A stretch of DNA of 64,000 nucleotides, taken from Rhodobacteraceae bacterium M385. GTDB taxonomy: Bacteria > Pseudomonadota > Alphaproteobacteria > Rhodobacterales > Rhodobacteraceae. The notes below the pieces were generated by a model. The model worked only from the letters and a program-made list of their open reading frames with translations. It did not search any database and was not told the origin of the DNA. Every line of letters begins with the position of its first letter. The stretch's first letter is position 1. The stretch is from assembly GCA_025141835.1 (NCBI GenBank), contig CP081102.1, forward strand, positions 1,550,001 through 1,614,000, given 5' to 3'. Positions 15,640 to 22,934 of the stretch are shown here, one piece after another. The position numbers were made by a program, and so were the translations under genes.

Positions 15640-16593
15640 ATGGATGATCTGGAGCAGATGCCTGAGCGGGCGCTGGAGTGGCACCGGGAAGGCCGCGGCG
15701 CGGTTTTGGCGACGGTGGTGGAGACATGGGGCTCGGCGCCGAGGTCCGTGGGGGCGCAGCTAGTGGTGTCGGGCGCGGGAGAAATGGAGGGGTCCGTTTC
15801 GGGCGGCTGCGTTGAGGGCGCGGTGGTTGTGGAGGCCATGGAGATGGTCGGCGCGGGTGCGGGGCGGATGTTGGAGTTTGGCGTCTCCGATGATGAGGCT
15901 TTTGCGGCGGGTCTGGCCTGCGGCGGGCGGATCAAGGTTTGGGTGGAACCGGTCGCCGCCATGGGGGGCTTGCTAGAGGATCTGGTGGCGGCGCGGGCTT
16001 CAAGGGAAGCGGTGGCCTATTGCGTAAACGTGGAGACGGGTGCGCGGGAGTTGGTGAGGGAAGGGTTCGAGGCAAGGTTCCGGGCCGATCAATCGGGGAT
16101 GGAGGGGGATGTGTTCGTGCACATCCACAACCCACCGTTGCGAATGATCGTTGTGGGGGCTGTGCATATCGCGCAGGCGCTCGTGCCGATGGCGCGGTTG
16201 GCGGGCTATGATCCGGTGATTGTGGACCCTCGGCCCGCGTTTGGGGCGCAGGCGCGGTTTCCTGGAGAGGTGATTGCCGAGGATTGGCCCGACGAGGCGC
16301 TGGATCGTCTTGGGCTGGATGCGAGGACTTGTGTGGTGACGTTGACCCATGATCCGAAGCTGGATGATCCGGCGATTGAGCGGGCCTTGCGGTCGGGGGT
16401 GTTTTACCTTGGGTGTTTGGGATCAAAGCGGACCCACGCCATGAGGGTCGATAGGTTGCAGGCCAAAGGGTTCAGCGCGGCGGAGATCGGGCGTATTCAT
16501 GGGCCGGTCGGCTTGGCGATCGGCGGACGGGGGCCGGGGGAAATCGCGGTTTCCATCATGGCGCAGGTCACGCAGGTGTTGCGACAGGGGTGA
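15640..16593 (+). CDS. coxF: XdhC/CoxF-family molybdenum-cofactor maturation factor
   Basis: This 317-residue protein has the XdhC N-terminal block (AVLATVVETWGSAPRSVGAQ, SVSGGCVEGAVV, LACGGRIKVWVEP) and the C-terminal Rossmann-like XdhC_C domain (MIVVGAVHIAQAL..., VVTLTHDPKLDDPAIERAL, YLGCLGSKRTHAMR, HGPVGLAIGGRGPGEIAVS). These proteins bind the molybdenum cofactor and help sulfurate or insert it into xanthine-dehydrogenase-type enzymes. Both domains are in one chain, whereas some cox clusters have separate coxF and coxI genes. It is upstream of coxS with a 180-bp gap that contains two dyads. Confidence 0.9.
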   Translation: MDDLEQMPERALEWHREGRGAVLATVVETWGSAPRSVGAQLVVSGAGEMEGSVSGGCVEGAVVVEAMEMVGAGAGRMLEFGVSDDEAFAAGLACGGRIKVWVEPVAAMGGLLEDLVAARASREAVAYCVNVETGARELVREGFEARFRADQSGMEGDVFVHIHNPPLRMIVVGAVHIAQALVPMARLAGYDPVIVDPRPAFGAQARFPGEVIAEDWPDEALDRLGLDARTCVVTLTHDPKLDDPAIERALRSGVFYLGCLGSKRTHAMRVDRLQAKGFSAAEIGRIHGPVGLAIGGRGPGEIAVSIMAQVTQVLRQG

Positions 16594-16657
16594 GGCGGGC
16601 GTTGGCCCCTCGGATTTAGGGGGATGTTTGCACAGGCAACTGGAAAGCTTGAAGAAA

Positions 16658-16675
16658 ATGCTGCACGTGCAGCAT
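16658..16675. promoter_or_regulatory. 18-bp perfect palindrome upstream of coxS
   Basis: ATGCTGCAC/GTGCAGCAT is perfectly self-complementary, 98 bp before the coxS start. Its size and position suit an operator for a dimeric regulator. Confidence 0.6.
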
Positions 16676-16702
16676 GATCCCGGGTGAGATCGAGGCGTAT
16701 TT

Positions 16703-16724
16703 TTACAAAACTTGGGGTTTGTAA
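16703..16724. promoter_or_regulatory. Second inverted repeat upstream of coxS
   Basis: TTACAAA (16703-16709) and TTTGTAA (16718-16724) are separated by 8 bp in the AT-rich part of the coxS leader, 48 bp before the start codon. It may be an activator site overlapping the promoter. Confidence 0.45.
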
Positions 16725-16772
16725 TTCCCGGATTTCGTGCTTGGATGGCATAAATCACCAAGGGAGGAATGC

Positions 16773-17258
16773 ATGACCCAGGTAACGATGACGGTGAACG
16801 GCAAGTCCGTCTCCGGGGACGTTGAAGGGCGGACGCTGCTGAGCGAGTTCTTACGGGAAGGCCAGCGGTTAACGGGAACCCATGTGGGCTGCGACACCAG
16901 CCAATGCGGTGCCTGTGTGGTCCATGTGAATGGCGAAGCGGTCAAAAGCTGCACCACTTTGGCGTTGGATATCGAAGGCGCCGAGGTCAACACCATCGAG
17001 AGCATGGCCAATGCCGATGGATCGCTTGGCGTGATCCAGCAGGCTTTCCAAGATCATCACGGGCTCCAATGCGGCTTCTGCACGCCGGGCATGGTGATGT
17101 CGGCGGCGGCGTTGTTGAAGGACAACCCCAAACCCTCTGAGGCAGAGGTGCGCGAGTACCTTGAAGGCAATATCTGCCGATGCACCGGATACCACAACAT
17201 CGTTAAAGCGATCATGGCCGCGTCTGGTCAGGACGTGGCTGCGGTAGCGGCAGAGTAA
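16773..17258 (+). CDS. coxS: CoxS, [2Fe-2S] small subunit of aerobic CO-dehydrogenase-type enzyme
   Basis: This 161-residue subunit carries two [2Fe-2S] clusters. The plant-ferredoxin-type cluster uses Cys40, Cys45, Cys48 and Cys60 (GCDTSQCGACVV). The helical cluster uses Cys100, Cys103, Cys135 and Cys137 (CGFCTPGM, CRCTGY). It passes electrons from the molybdenum site in CoxL to FAD in CoxM. I chose ATG 16773, 6 bp behind GGGAGG; the frame is open further upstream without family sequence. coxL follows after 132 bp that include a stable hairpin. Confidence 0.95.
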   Translation: MTQVTMTVNGKSVSGDVEGRTLLSEFLREGQRLTGTHVGCDTSQCGACVVHVNGEAVKSCTTLALDIEGAEVNTIESMANADGSLGVIQQAFQDHHGLQCGFCTPGMVMSAAALLKDNPKPSEAEVREYLEGNICRCTGYHNIVKAIMAASGQDVAAVAAE

Positions 17259-17309
17259 GGCGCTGATCGCGGTCTGGGAGGGCTGCGATGAAAGCATTGT
17301 AAGACAGAG

Positions 17310-17330
17310 GACAGGGCGGGAGGCCCTGTC
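17310..17330 (+). other. Hairpin between coxS and coxL
   Basis: GACAGGGC (17310-17317) and GCCCTGTC (17323-17330) form a perfect 8-bp stem with loop GGGAG. There is no T-run, so it is more likely a processing or stabilising element that sets the coxS:coxL ratio than a terminator. Confidence 0.5.
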
Positions 17331-17390
17331 AGCCAAGGCCAGCTCCCCATGGTGGTGAGCGGCGGGAGTTGAGAAACAGGGAGGGCTGAC

Positions 17391-19757
17391 ATGCCCAAAG
17401 ATCACGGCATCGGTGCAAGTTCAAAGCGGCGCGAGGATATTCGGTTTCTGACCGGGCAGGGGCGCTATACGGACGATCTTAACCTTCATGGGCAGGCCTA
17501 TGTGCATTTCTTGCGCTCGGACGTGGCCCACGGGATATTGAAGGGCGTGGACACGGCCGCGGCAGCAGCAATGCCCGGCGTCGTGCGAATCTTTACCGGA
17601 GCGGATTTTGAGGGCGTCGGCGGCGTGCCTTGCGGCTGGCAGGTCACCGACAAGCACGGGGAACCGATGCAAGAGCCGGCGCATCCGGTGCTGGCGCAAG
17701 GCAAAGTGCGCTACGTGGGCGATGCGATTGCAGCGGTGGTGGCGGAAACCGCCGATCAGGCGCGCAATGCGGCAGAGGCGATTGAGCTGGACATTGAAGA
17801 GCTGCCAGCGGTCGTGGATATGAAAGAGGCGGTGAAAGAGGGCGCCACGAAGGTCCATGACGATCTGACCTCGAACCTCTGCTATGATTGGGGTTTTGTT
17901 GAGGAGAATAAGCCTCAGGTCGATGCGGCGTTTGAAGCTGCGGCCCATGTGACAACGCTAGAATTGGTCAACAACCGCCTGTCGCCCAACCCGATGGAGC
18001 CGCGCGTTGCGGTGGGGGATTATAACCCCGGTACGGACGATAGCACGCTTTATACGACCTCTCAGAACCCCCATGTGATCCGCCTTTTGATGGGCGCGTT
18101 TGTGTTGGGCATTCCAGAGCATAAATTGCGAGTGGTGGCACCGGATGTGGGCGGGGGCTTTGGCTCCAAGATCTTCCACTACGCGGAGGAGGCGTTTTGC
18201 ACTTTTGCGGCCAAGGCGTGTCGTCGTCCGGTGAAGTGGACCTCGTCGCGGTCCGAGGCGTTCATTACCGACGCCCATGGGCGCGATCACGTTACCAAGA
18301 TCCAACTGGCATTGGATGCGGACAACAACTTTACCGCCGTGCGCACGGATACTTACGCCAATATGGGCGCGTATCTTTCGACGTTTGCGCCGAGCGTGCC
18401 CACATGGCTACACGGCACCTTGATGGCGGGGAACTACAAGACGCCCAACATCTATGTGAACGTGAAAGCGGTTTTCACCAACACGGTGCCGGTGGATGCG
18501 TACCGCGGGGCCGGGCGCCCTGAGGCGACGTATCAGTTGGAGCGGGTGATCGACAAAGCGGCGCGCGAATTGGGCGTCGATCCGATCGCGTTGCGGCGGC
18601 AGAATTTCATCACTCAGTTCCCCTATGCCACCCCTGTGGCGGTGGAATATGACACGGGCGATTACGAAGGCACGATGACGAAGTTGCTGGAGATGATCGA
18701 CCGCGACGGGTTTGAGGCACGTCGGGCGGAAAGCGCGGCCAATGGCAAGCTGCGCGGCCTTGGGGTGAACTGCTATATCGAGGCTTGCGGCATTGCGCCC
18801 TCGGCCTTGGTGGGCCAATTGGGCGCGCGTGCGGGCCTCTATGAAAGTGCGACAGTGCGGGTGAATGCCACCGGCGGTTTGGTCGTGATGACGGGTTCTC
18901 ACAGCCACGGGCAGGGGCACGAGACATCCTTTGCGCAGGTTGTGGCCGATATGATCGGTATCCCGGAGGATCAGGTTGAGATTGTCCACGGGGATACAGC
19001 GAATACGCCGATGGGGATGGGGACTTACGGGTCTCGGTCGCTGGCGGTGGGCGGCTCGGCCATGGTGCGGGCGACGGAGAAGATCATCGCCAAGGCCAAG
19101 AAAATTGCCGCGCATTTGCTGGAAGCAGGCGAGGGCGATATCGAGCTGAAGGACGGCGCGTTCAGCGTGGCGGGCACGGACAAGTCGGTGGCTTGGGGTG
19201 ATGTGACTTTGGCAGCTTATGTGCCGCACAATTATCCGTTGGAAGAGATTGAACCGGGCCTGGAAGAGACCGCGTTCTACGACCCTAACAACTTCACCTA
19301 TCCGTCTGGCGCTTATGCCTGCGAGGTGGAAGTGGACCCCGACACGGGCAAGGTGACGGTCTGTTCCTTCGCCGCGGCCGATGATTTTGGCAATGTGGTT
19401 AACCCGATGATCGTGGAGGGTCAGGTTCACGGAGGTCTTGCCCAGGGGATTGGGCAGGCGTTGCTGGAAAATGTGACTTATGACGAAAACGGCCAGCTTC
19501 TGAGCGCGTCCTACATGGATTATACGATGCCAAGGGCCGACGACATGCCGATGTTCCAGGTGGATCATTCCAGCCAGACGCCGTGTACGCACAACCCCTT
19601 GGGGGTGAAGGGGTGCGGCGAGGCGGGGGCGATTGGATCGCCGCCATCGGTGGTGAATGCGGTTGTGGATGCATTGCAGCGCGGCGGCCATACGGGGGTG
19701 ACCCATATTGACATGCCGCTGACGCCCGCACGGGTTTGGGCGGCGATGCAGGGATAA
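17391..19757 (+). CDS. coxL: CoxL, molybdenum large subunit (form II)
   Basis: This 788-residue molybdopterin hydroxylase subunit is the catalytic part of the CoxSLM complex. The active-site loop reads AYRGAGR at residues 370-376. This is the form II signature; form I CO dehydrogenases have AYRCSFR with the Cu-binding Cys. Other family blocks include DDLNLHGQAYVHFLRS, GGGFGSKIF, TGSHSHGQGHETSFAQV and the C-terminal KGCGEAGAIGSPP with the catalytic Glu. The length is normal. Form II enzymes oxidise CO poorly or not at all in some species, so the true substrate is uncertain. Confidence 0.94.
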   Translation: MPKDHGIGASSKRREDIRFLTGQGRYTDDLNLHGQAYVHFLRSDVAHGILKGVDTAAAAAMPGVVRIFTGADFEGVGGVPCGWQVTDKHGEPMQEPAHPVLAQGKVRYVGDAIAAVVAETADQARNAAEAIELDIEELPAVVDMKEAVKEGATKVHDDLTSNLCYDWGFVEENKPQVDAAFEAAAHVTTLELVNNRLSPNPMEPRVAVGDYNPGTDDSTLYTTSQNPHVIRLLMGAFVLGIPEHKLRVVAPDVGGGFGSKIFHYAEEAFCTFAAKACRRPVKWTSSRSEAFITDAHGRDHVTKIQLALDADNNFTAVRTDTYANMGAYLSTFAPSVPTWLHGTLMAGNYKTPNIYVNVKAVFTNTVPVDAYRGAGRPEATYQLERVIDKAARELGVDPIALRRQNFITQFPYATPVAVEYDTGDYEGTMTKLLEMIDRDGFEARRAESAANGKLRGLGVNCYIEACGIAPSALVGQLGARAGLYESATVRVNATGGLVVMTGSHSHGQGHETSFAQVVADMIGIPEDQVEIVHGDTANTPMGMGTYGSRSLAVGGSAMVRATEKIIAKAKKIAAHLLEAGEGDIELKDGAFSVAGTDKSVAWGDVTLAAYVPHNYPLEEIEPGLEETAFYDPNNFTYPSGAYACEVEVDPDTGKVTVCSFAAADDFGNVVNPMIVEGQVHGGLAQGIGQALLENVTYDENGQLLSASYMDYTMPRADDMPMFQVDHSSQTPCTHNPLGVKGCGEAGAIGSPPSVVNAVVDALQRGGHTGVTHIDMPLTPARVWAAMQG

Positions 19758-19789
19758 TGTTTACGGGCGTTTGATCTGGTATCGACGCC

Positions 19790-19822
19790 GGGATTGAGTT
19801 GTATTTGCCAAGATGAAGGAGC
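19790..19822 (+). repeat. Dispersed repeat, TTGAGTTGTATTTGCC subtype (copy 2)
   Basis: GGGATTGAGTTGTATTTGCC followed by AAGATGAAGGAGC lies between coxL and coxM, ending 28 bp before coxM. It shares 27 bp with 6073-6099 and about 30 bp with the inverted copy at 46329-46358. Confidence 0.75.
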
Positions 19823-19850
19823 GCGGCGGCGCGTTCCGAAAGGAGACGGA

Positions 19851-20633
19851 ATGTATAATTTCGAGTTCGTAAAACCCGGCACGATTGCCGAGGCGGTATC
19901 AGCGCTAGCGCAGGAGGAGGCGCAGGCGCTGGGTGGGGGGCAGACGCTGCTCCCCACCATGAAGGCGAGGTTGGCGCAGACCGAAACGTTGGTCAGTCTG
20001 AATGGGATCAGTGAGATGGTCGGCATTCGCAATGAGGGCGGGCAGGTTTGTATTGGCGGCGCGACGCCCCACGGCGCGGTTGCGGCGGACGGGACGTATC
20101 CGGGGTTGGCGTCATTGGCGGGGCGCATTGGCGACCCGGCGGTACGCAACCGGGGGACGATTGGCGGATCATTGGCGAATAACGATCCGTCGGCCTGCTA
20201 TCCGGCGGCGGCCTTGGCCTCGGGTGCTGTGATTGTGACGAACGCGCGCGAAATCGCGGCGGATGATTACTTTCAGGGGATGTTCGAGACAGCCTTGGAC
20301 GAGGGAGAGATCATCACCGAGGTGCGGTTCCCTGTGCCTGAGGTGTCGAACTATCAGAAGTTTGTGCAACCGGCCTCGCGCTTTGCGTTGGTGGGGGTCT
20401 TTGTGGCGAAGTTCGCTGACGGGGTTCGGGTTGCCGTGACCGGGGCATCGTCTGACGGGGTATTCCGGTGGGCGGAAGCTGAAGCCGCGTTGAGCGTGGA
20501 TTTCTCGGCATCTGCCTTGGACGATTTGGCGGTTCCCGGCGGCGATATGATCGCGGACTTGCACGGCACGGCGGAGTACCGGGCGCATTTGGTTAAGGTT
20601 TTGACGGGGCGTGCGGTGACCGCCGCCGCCTAA
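19851..20633 (+). CDS. coxM: CoxM, FAD-binding medium subunit
   Basis: This 260-residue flavoprotein subunit takes electrons from CoxS and passes them to the quinone pool or another acceptor. FAD-binding blocks GGGQTLLPTMKARL (residues ~27-40) and RNRGTIGGSLANNDPSA (about 98-114) are clear, followed by the CO_deh_flav_C domain. I start at ATG 19851 behind AAAGGAGA; upstream in-frame codons overlap a dispersed repeat. It is the last cox structural gene in the unusual order S-L-M. Downstream, the acetyltransferase starts after 3 bp. Confidence 0.93.
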   Translation: MYNFEFVKPGTIAEAVSALAQEEAQALGGGQTLLPTMKARLAQTETLVSLNGISEMVGIRNEGGQVCIGGATPHGAVAADGTYPGLASLAGRIGDPAVRNRGTIGGSLANNDPSACYPAAALASGAVIVTNAREIAADDYFQGMFETALDEGEIITEVRFPVPEVSNYQKFVQPASRFALVGVFVAKFADGVRVAVTGASSDGVFRWAEAEAALSVDFSASALDDLAVPGGDMIADLHGTAEYRAHLVKVLTGRAVTAAA

Positions 20634-20636
20634 GGC

Positions 20637-21188
20637 TTGGCCTTGAGCGAGAGAGAGAAGCGGGATCGGGGCGCGTGGTATTGCTGTCTCGATCCCGAGC
20701 TTGAGGCGCTGCGAGACATTGCGCGCGCCGCGTGTTTTGAGCACAGCACGATGCCACCGCAGGAGCGGGGTGCCATGGCGCCCTTGCTGGCGGACTTATT
20801 TGCAAATGTCGGAGATGACGCCCTGTTGGAGGCGCCGTTTCATTGCGCCTACGGCCATAACATCAGCTTGGGCGAGGCGGTGTACCTGAATGCGGGTTGC
20901 GTGGTCTTGGACACGGCCCCGGTCCGGATCGGGGCGCGGAGCATGTTGGGGCCGGGGGTGCATCTTTATTGCGCAGACCATCACCGCGACGTGGCGCAGC
21001 GCTCTGCCGGGATCGAGCGGGCCTTGCCGGTGACCATTGGCGAAGATGTTTGGATCGGGGGTGGTGCGATTGTGTTGCCCGACGTGTCCATTGGCGATGG
21101 CGCGATTGTGGGGGCCGGGTCCGTGGTGACCCGCGATGTGCCGGCGGGCGCGCGGGTGATGGGCAATCCGGCGCGCGAGCGGGGCTGA
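20637..21188 (+). CDS. Hexapeptide-repeat sugar O-acetyltransferase (Maa/LacA type)
   Basis: This 183-residue enzyme has the maltose/galactoside acetyltransferase layout: an N-terminal helical Mac domain (residues 1-60), then left-handed beta-helix hexapeptides with the catalytic His in LYCADHHRD. It closes with IGEDVWIGGGAIVLPDVSIG, GAGSVVTRDVPAG and MGNPAR. Acetyl-CoA would be the donor. The start is uncertain: TTG at 20637 or TTG at 20643, neither with a strong RBS. It follows coxM by 3 bp and may be co-transcribed. A link to CO oxidation is not evident. Confidence 0.88.
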   Translation: MALSEREKRDRGAWYCCLDPELEALRDIARAACFEHSTMPPQERGAMAPLLADLFANVGDDALLEAPFHCAYGHNISLGEAVYLNAGCVVLDTAPVRIGARSMLGPGVHLYCADHHRDVAQRSAGIERALPVTIGEDVWIGGGAIVLPDVSIGDGAIVGAGSVVTRDVPAGARVMGNPARERG

Positions 21189-21193
21189 CACAA

Positions 21194-21221
21194 AAGGCGC
21201 GCCCGGTTGGGGGCGCGCCTT
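21194..21221 (-). terminator. Terminator downstream of infC (bidirectional position)
   Basis: AGGCGCGCCC (21195-21204) and GGGCGCGCCT (21211-21220) form a 10-bp stem with a 6-nt loop. On the minus strand it is followed by TTTTG, so it best serves infC. It also lies just past the acetyltransferase stop. Confidence 0.75.
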
Positions 21222-21249
21222 GGGTAGGGCTTTCAGGCTTAAGACAGAA

Positions 21250-21798
21250 TCAACCAGTCTTAACCGGGTTAATCATCATCACCATCTGCCGGCCTTCCAT
21301 GCGGGGCATGGATTCGATCTTGCCGATGCCTTCGATATTATCGACGACCTTCTCCAGCATTTCACGGCCCAGGTTCTGGTGCGCCATTTCACGGCCCCGG
21401 AAACGCAGGGTGACTTTCACCTTATCGCCGTTCTCCAGAAACTTAACCGCGTCTTTGACCTTGCGCATAAAGTCGTGATCGTCCGTGCCCGGACGCATCT
21501 TCACTTCTTTAATCTCAATGGTCTTTTGCTTCTTACGGGCTTCGGCTTCGCGCTTCTGCGTCTCGTATTTGAATTTACCGAAGTCCATGATCTTACACAC
21601 AGGCGGATCAGCGTTCGGAGAGATCTCTACAAGATCCAGATCAGCGTCGGCGGCCAAATCCATTGCGCGCGCCGGGGTCACAACGCCAAGGTTTTCACCT
21701 TCAGCGCCGATCAGGCGAACGGAGTCAGAGCGGATGCGGTCGTTTACGCGCGGGCCGGTATCACGTTGTGGCGGCGCGTTATGGGGTCTGCGGGCTAT
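21250..21798 (-). CDS. infC: Translation initiation factor IF-3
   Basis: IF-3 controls start-codon selection on the 30S subunit. The family sequence begins at ARRPHNAPPQRDTGPRVND and continues through VKMRPGTDDHDF and the C-terminal RFRGREMAH. No ATG/GTG fits the family start with an RBS. A Shine-Dalgarno AAAAGGA (21807-21813) sits 8 nt before an ATA codon (21796-21798), which I take as start (182 aa). Other readings are ATC at 21804, ATG at 21846 or TTG at 21864, giving extra residues without family match. E. coli infC uses AUU for autoregulation, so a rare start here is plausible. Confidence 0.85.
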   Translation of the reverse strand: MARRPHNAPPQRDTGPRVNDRIRSDSVRLIGAEGENLGVVTPARAMDLAADADLDLVEISPNADPPVCKIMDFGKFKYETQKREAEARKKQKTIEIKEVKMRPGTDDHDFMRKVKDAVKFLENGDKVKVTLRFRGREMAHQNLGREMLEKVVDNIEGIGKIESMPRMEGRQMVMMINPVKTG

Positions 21799-21824
21799 GG
21801 CGATTGTCCTTTTGTAGCCTTCAT
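21795..21824 (-). CDS. Possible nine-codon leader peptide overlapping the infC start
   Basis: ATG at 21822-21824 opens a short frame encoding MKATKGQSP and stop TAG at 21795-21797. The stop overlaps the putative infC ATA start by two bases (ATAG), and the infC Shine-Dalgarno lies inside the leader. This geometry suits translational coupling. The leader has no clear RBS of its own, so it may be chance. Confidence 0.3.
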   Translation of the reverse strand: MKATKGQSP

Positions 21825-21984
21825 GTCGATGGCTAAAGATATCCATTCCGCCCCATTTCTTCAAGGCAGATAACGGCCCAAATCAGGGTTAAGGGGAATG
21901 ATATCACATTTGCGCCATTGCGCGGCGCGGGCCCGCAAGGTAAGCGAAAAGCGTAATTTTTGACTGACCCAGTGGGGAACTGAC

Positions 21985-22836
21985 ATGAGCCGTGCTCTTA
22001 TAATTATCGTGATTCTCGCCGCCCTTGGTGTGGGTGGCTACTTTCTGACCCAAGGCGAAGTACCTTCGGTGGAAGAGGCTGTAGAGGCCGTGGGCGAAGC
22101 CGCGGGTGATGCAGCGGAAGCCGCTGGTGACATGGCCGAGGGTGCTGCCGACGCCGTCGAAGGCGCTGTAGAAGGGGCTGTTGAGGCCGCAGAAGGTGCC
22201 GTAGAAGAAGTGACCGGCGCCGCCGATGAGGCAACCGAAGCTGCTGCCGAAGCCGCTGCTGCCGCTGAAGCAGAGGCCGCTGCCGCTGCCGAAGAAGCTG
22301 CTGCTGCCGCAGAAGAGGCCGCCGCTGCTGCCGAGGCTGAAGCTGCCGAAGCCGCCGCCGCTGCCGAAGCAGAAGCCGCCGCTGCTGCCGCTGCCGCGGA
22401 AGAAGCTGCTGCCGCCGCTGAAGCAGAAGCCGCCGAAGCTGCCGCTGCTGCGGAAGCCGAAGCTGCTGAGGCTGCTGCCGCCGTTGAGGCCGAAGCCGCT
22501 GCTGCCGCTGAAGCAACTGAAGAAGCTGCCGCAGAGGCCGTTGAAGCTGCTGAAGGTGCTGCGGAAGAAGCAACCGAAGCCGCAGAAGAAGCAACCGAGG
22601 CGGCTGCTGAAGCCACCGAAGCTGCCACTGACGCCGCTGTGGAGACCGCCGGTCTTGCTGATCTGTTCACCGCAGAAGGCTTCGACGCCGACGCCGCGCT
22701 GGCCGCAGTTGAGAACGCAGAGCTTTCCGCTCCGGTTCGTCTGGCTGTGACCACGGCGCTGGAGCAGGCTCGTGACAACCCAGAGCTTCTGGGCACCGCG
22801 CTTGAGACAGCCCGTTCGGCGCTTGGCCTGAACTAA
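21985..22836 (+). CDS. Membrane-anchored Ala/Glu-rich protein
   Basis: This 283-residue protein has one N-terminal membrane helix (ALIIIVILAALGVGGYFL). About 190 residues follow that are almost only Ala, Glu, Thr and Val, with runs such as EEAAAAAEEAAAAAEAEAA. This should form a long single alpha-helix or coiled coil projecting into the periplasm. The last ~60 residues are normal sequence (GLADLFTAEGFDADAALAAV... to ETARSALGLN) and look like a small folded domain. Family unknown. It has its own promoter region (divergent from infC) and a strong terminator. A spacer or envelope-bridging role is a guess. Confidence 0.75.
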   Translation: MSRALIIIVILAALGVGGYFLTQGEVPSVEEAVEAVGEAAGDAAEAAGDMAEGAADAVEGAVEGAVEAAEGAVEEVTGAADEATEAAAEAAAAAEAEAAAAAEEAAAAAEEAAAAAEAEAAEAAAAAEAEAAAAAAAAEEAAAAAEAEAAEAAAAAEAEAAEAAAAVEAEAAAAAEATEEAAAEAVEAAEGAAEEATEAAEEATEAAAEATEAATDAAVETAGLADLFTAEGFDADAALAAVENAELSAPVRLAVTTALEQARDNPELLGTALETARSALGLN

Positions 22837-22863
22837 GCCAGCCTAACAGCTGCCACGACAAAG

Positions 22864-22896
22864 AAACCCCCGCTGATCCAGCGGGGGTTTTTCTTT
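22864..22896 (+). terminator. Rho-independent terminator
   Basis: AAACCCCCGCTG (22864-22875) and CAGCGGGGGTTT (22879-22890) form a 12-bp stem with a 3-nt loop and a T-rich tail. It ends the Ala/Glu-rich gene and faces the fpr stop. Confidence 0.9.
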
Positions 22897-22934
22897 TGGC
22901 GCAGGTCGCTGGAAGGCGACGTTAATGTGATGCT

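Noticed and set aside
18408..19706. 432-codon minus-strand open frame
   Set aside because: It lies antisense to coxL and its translation is His/Arg-rich without family features.
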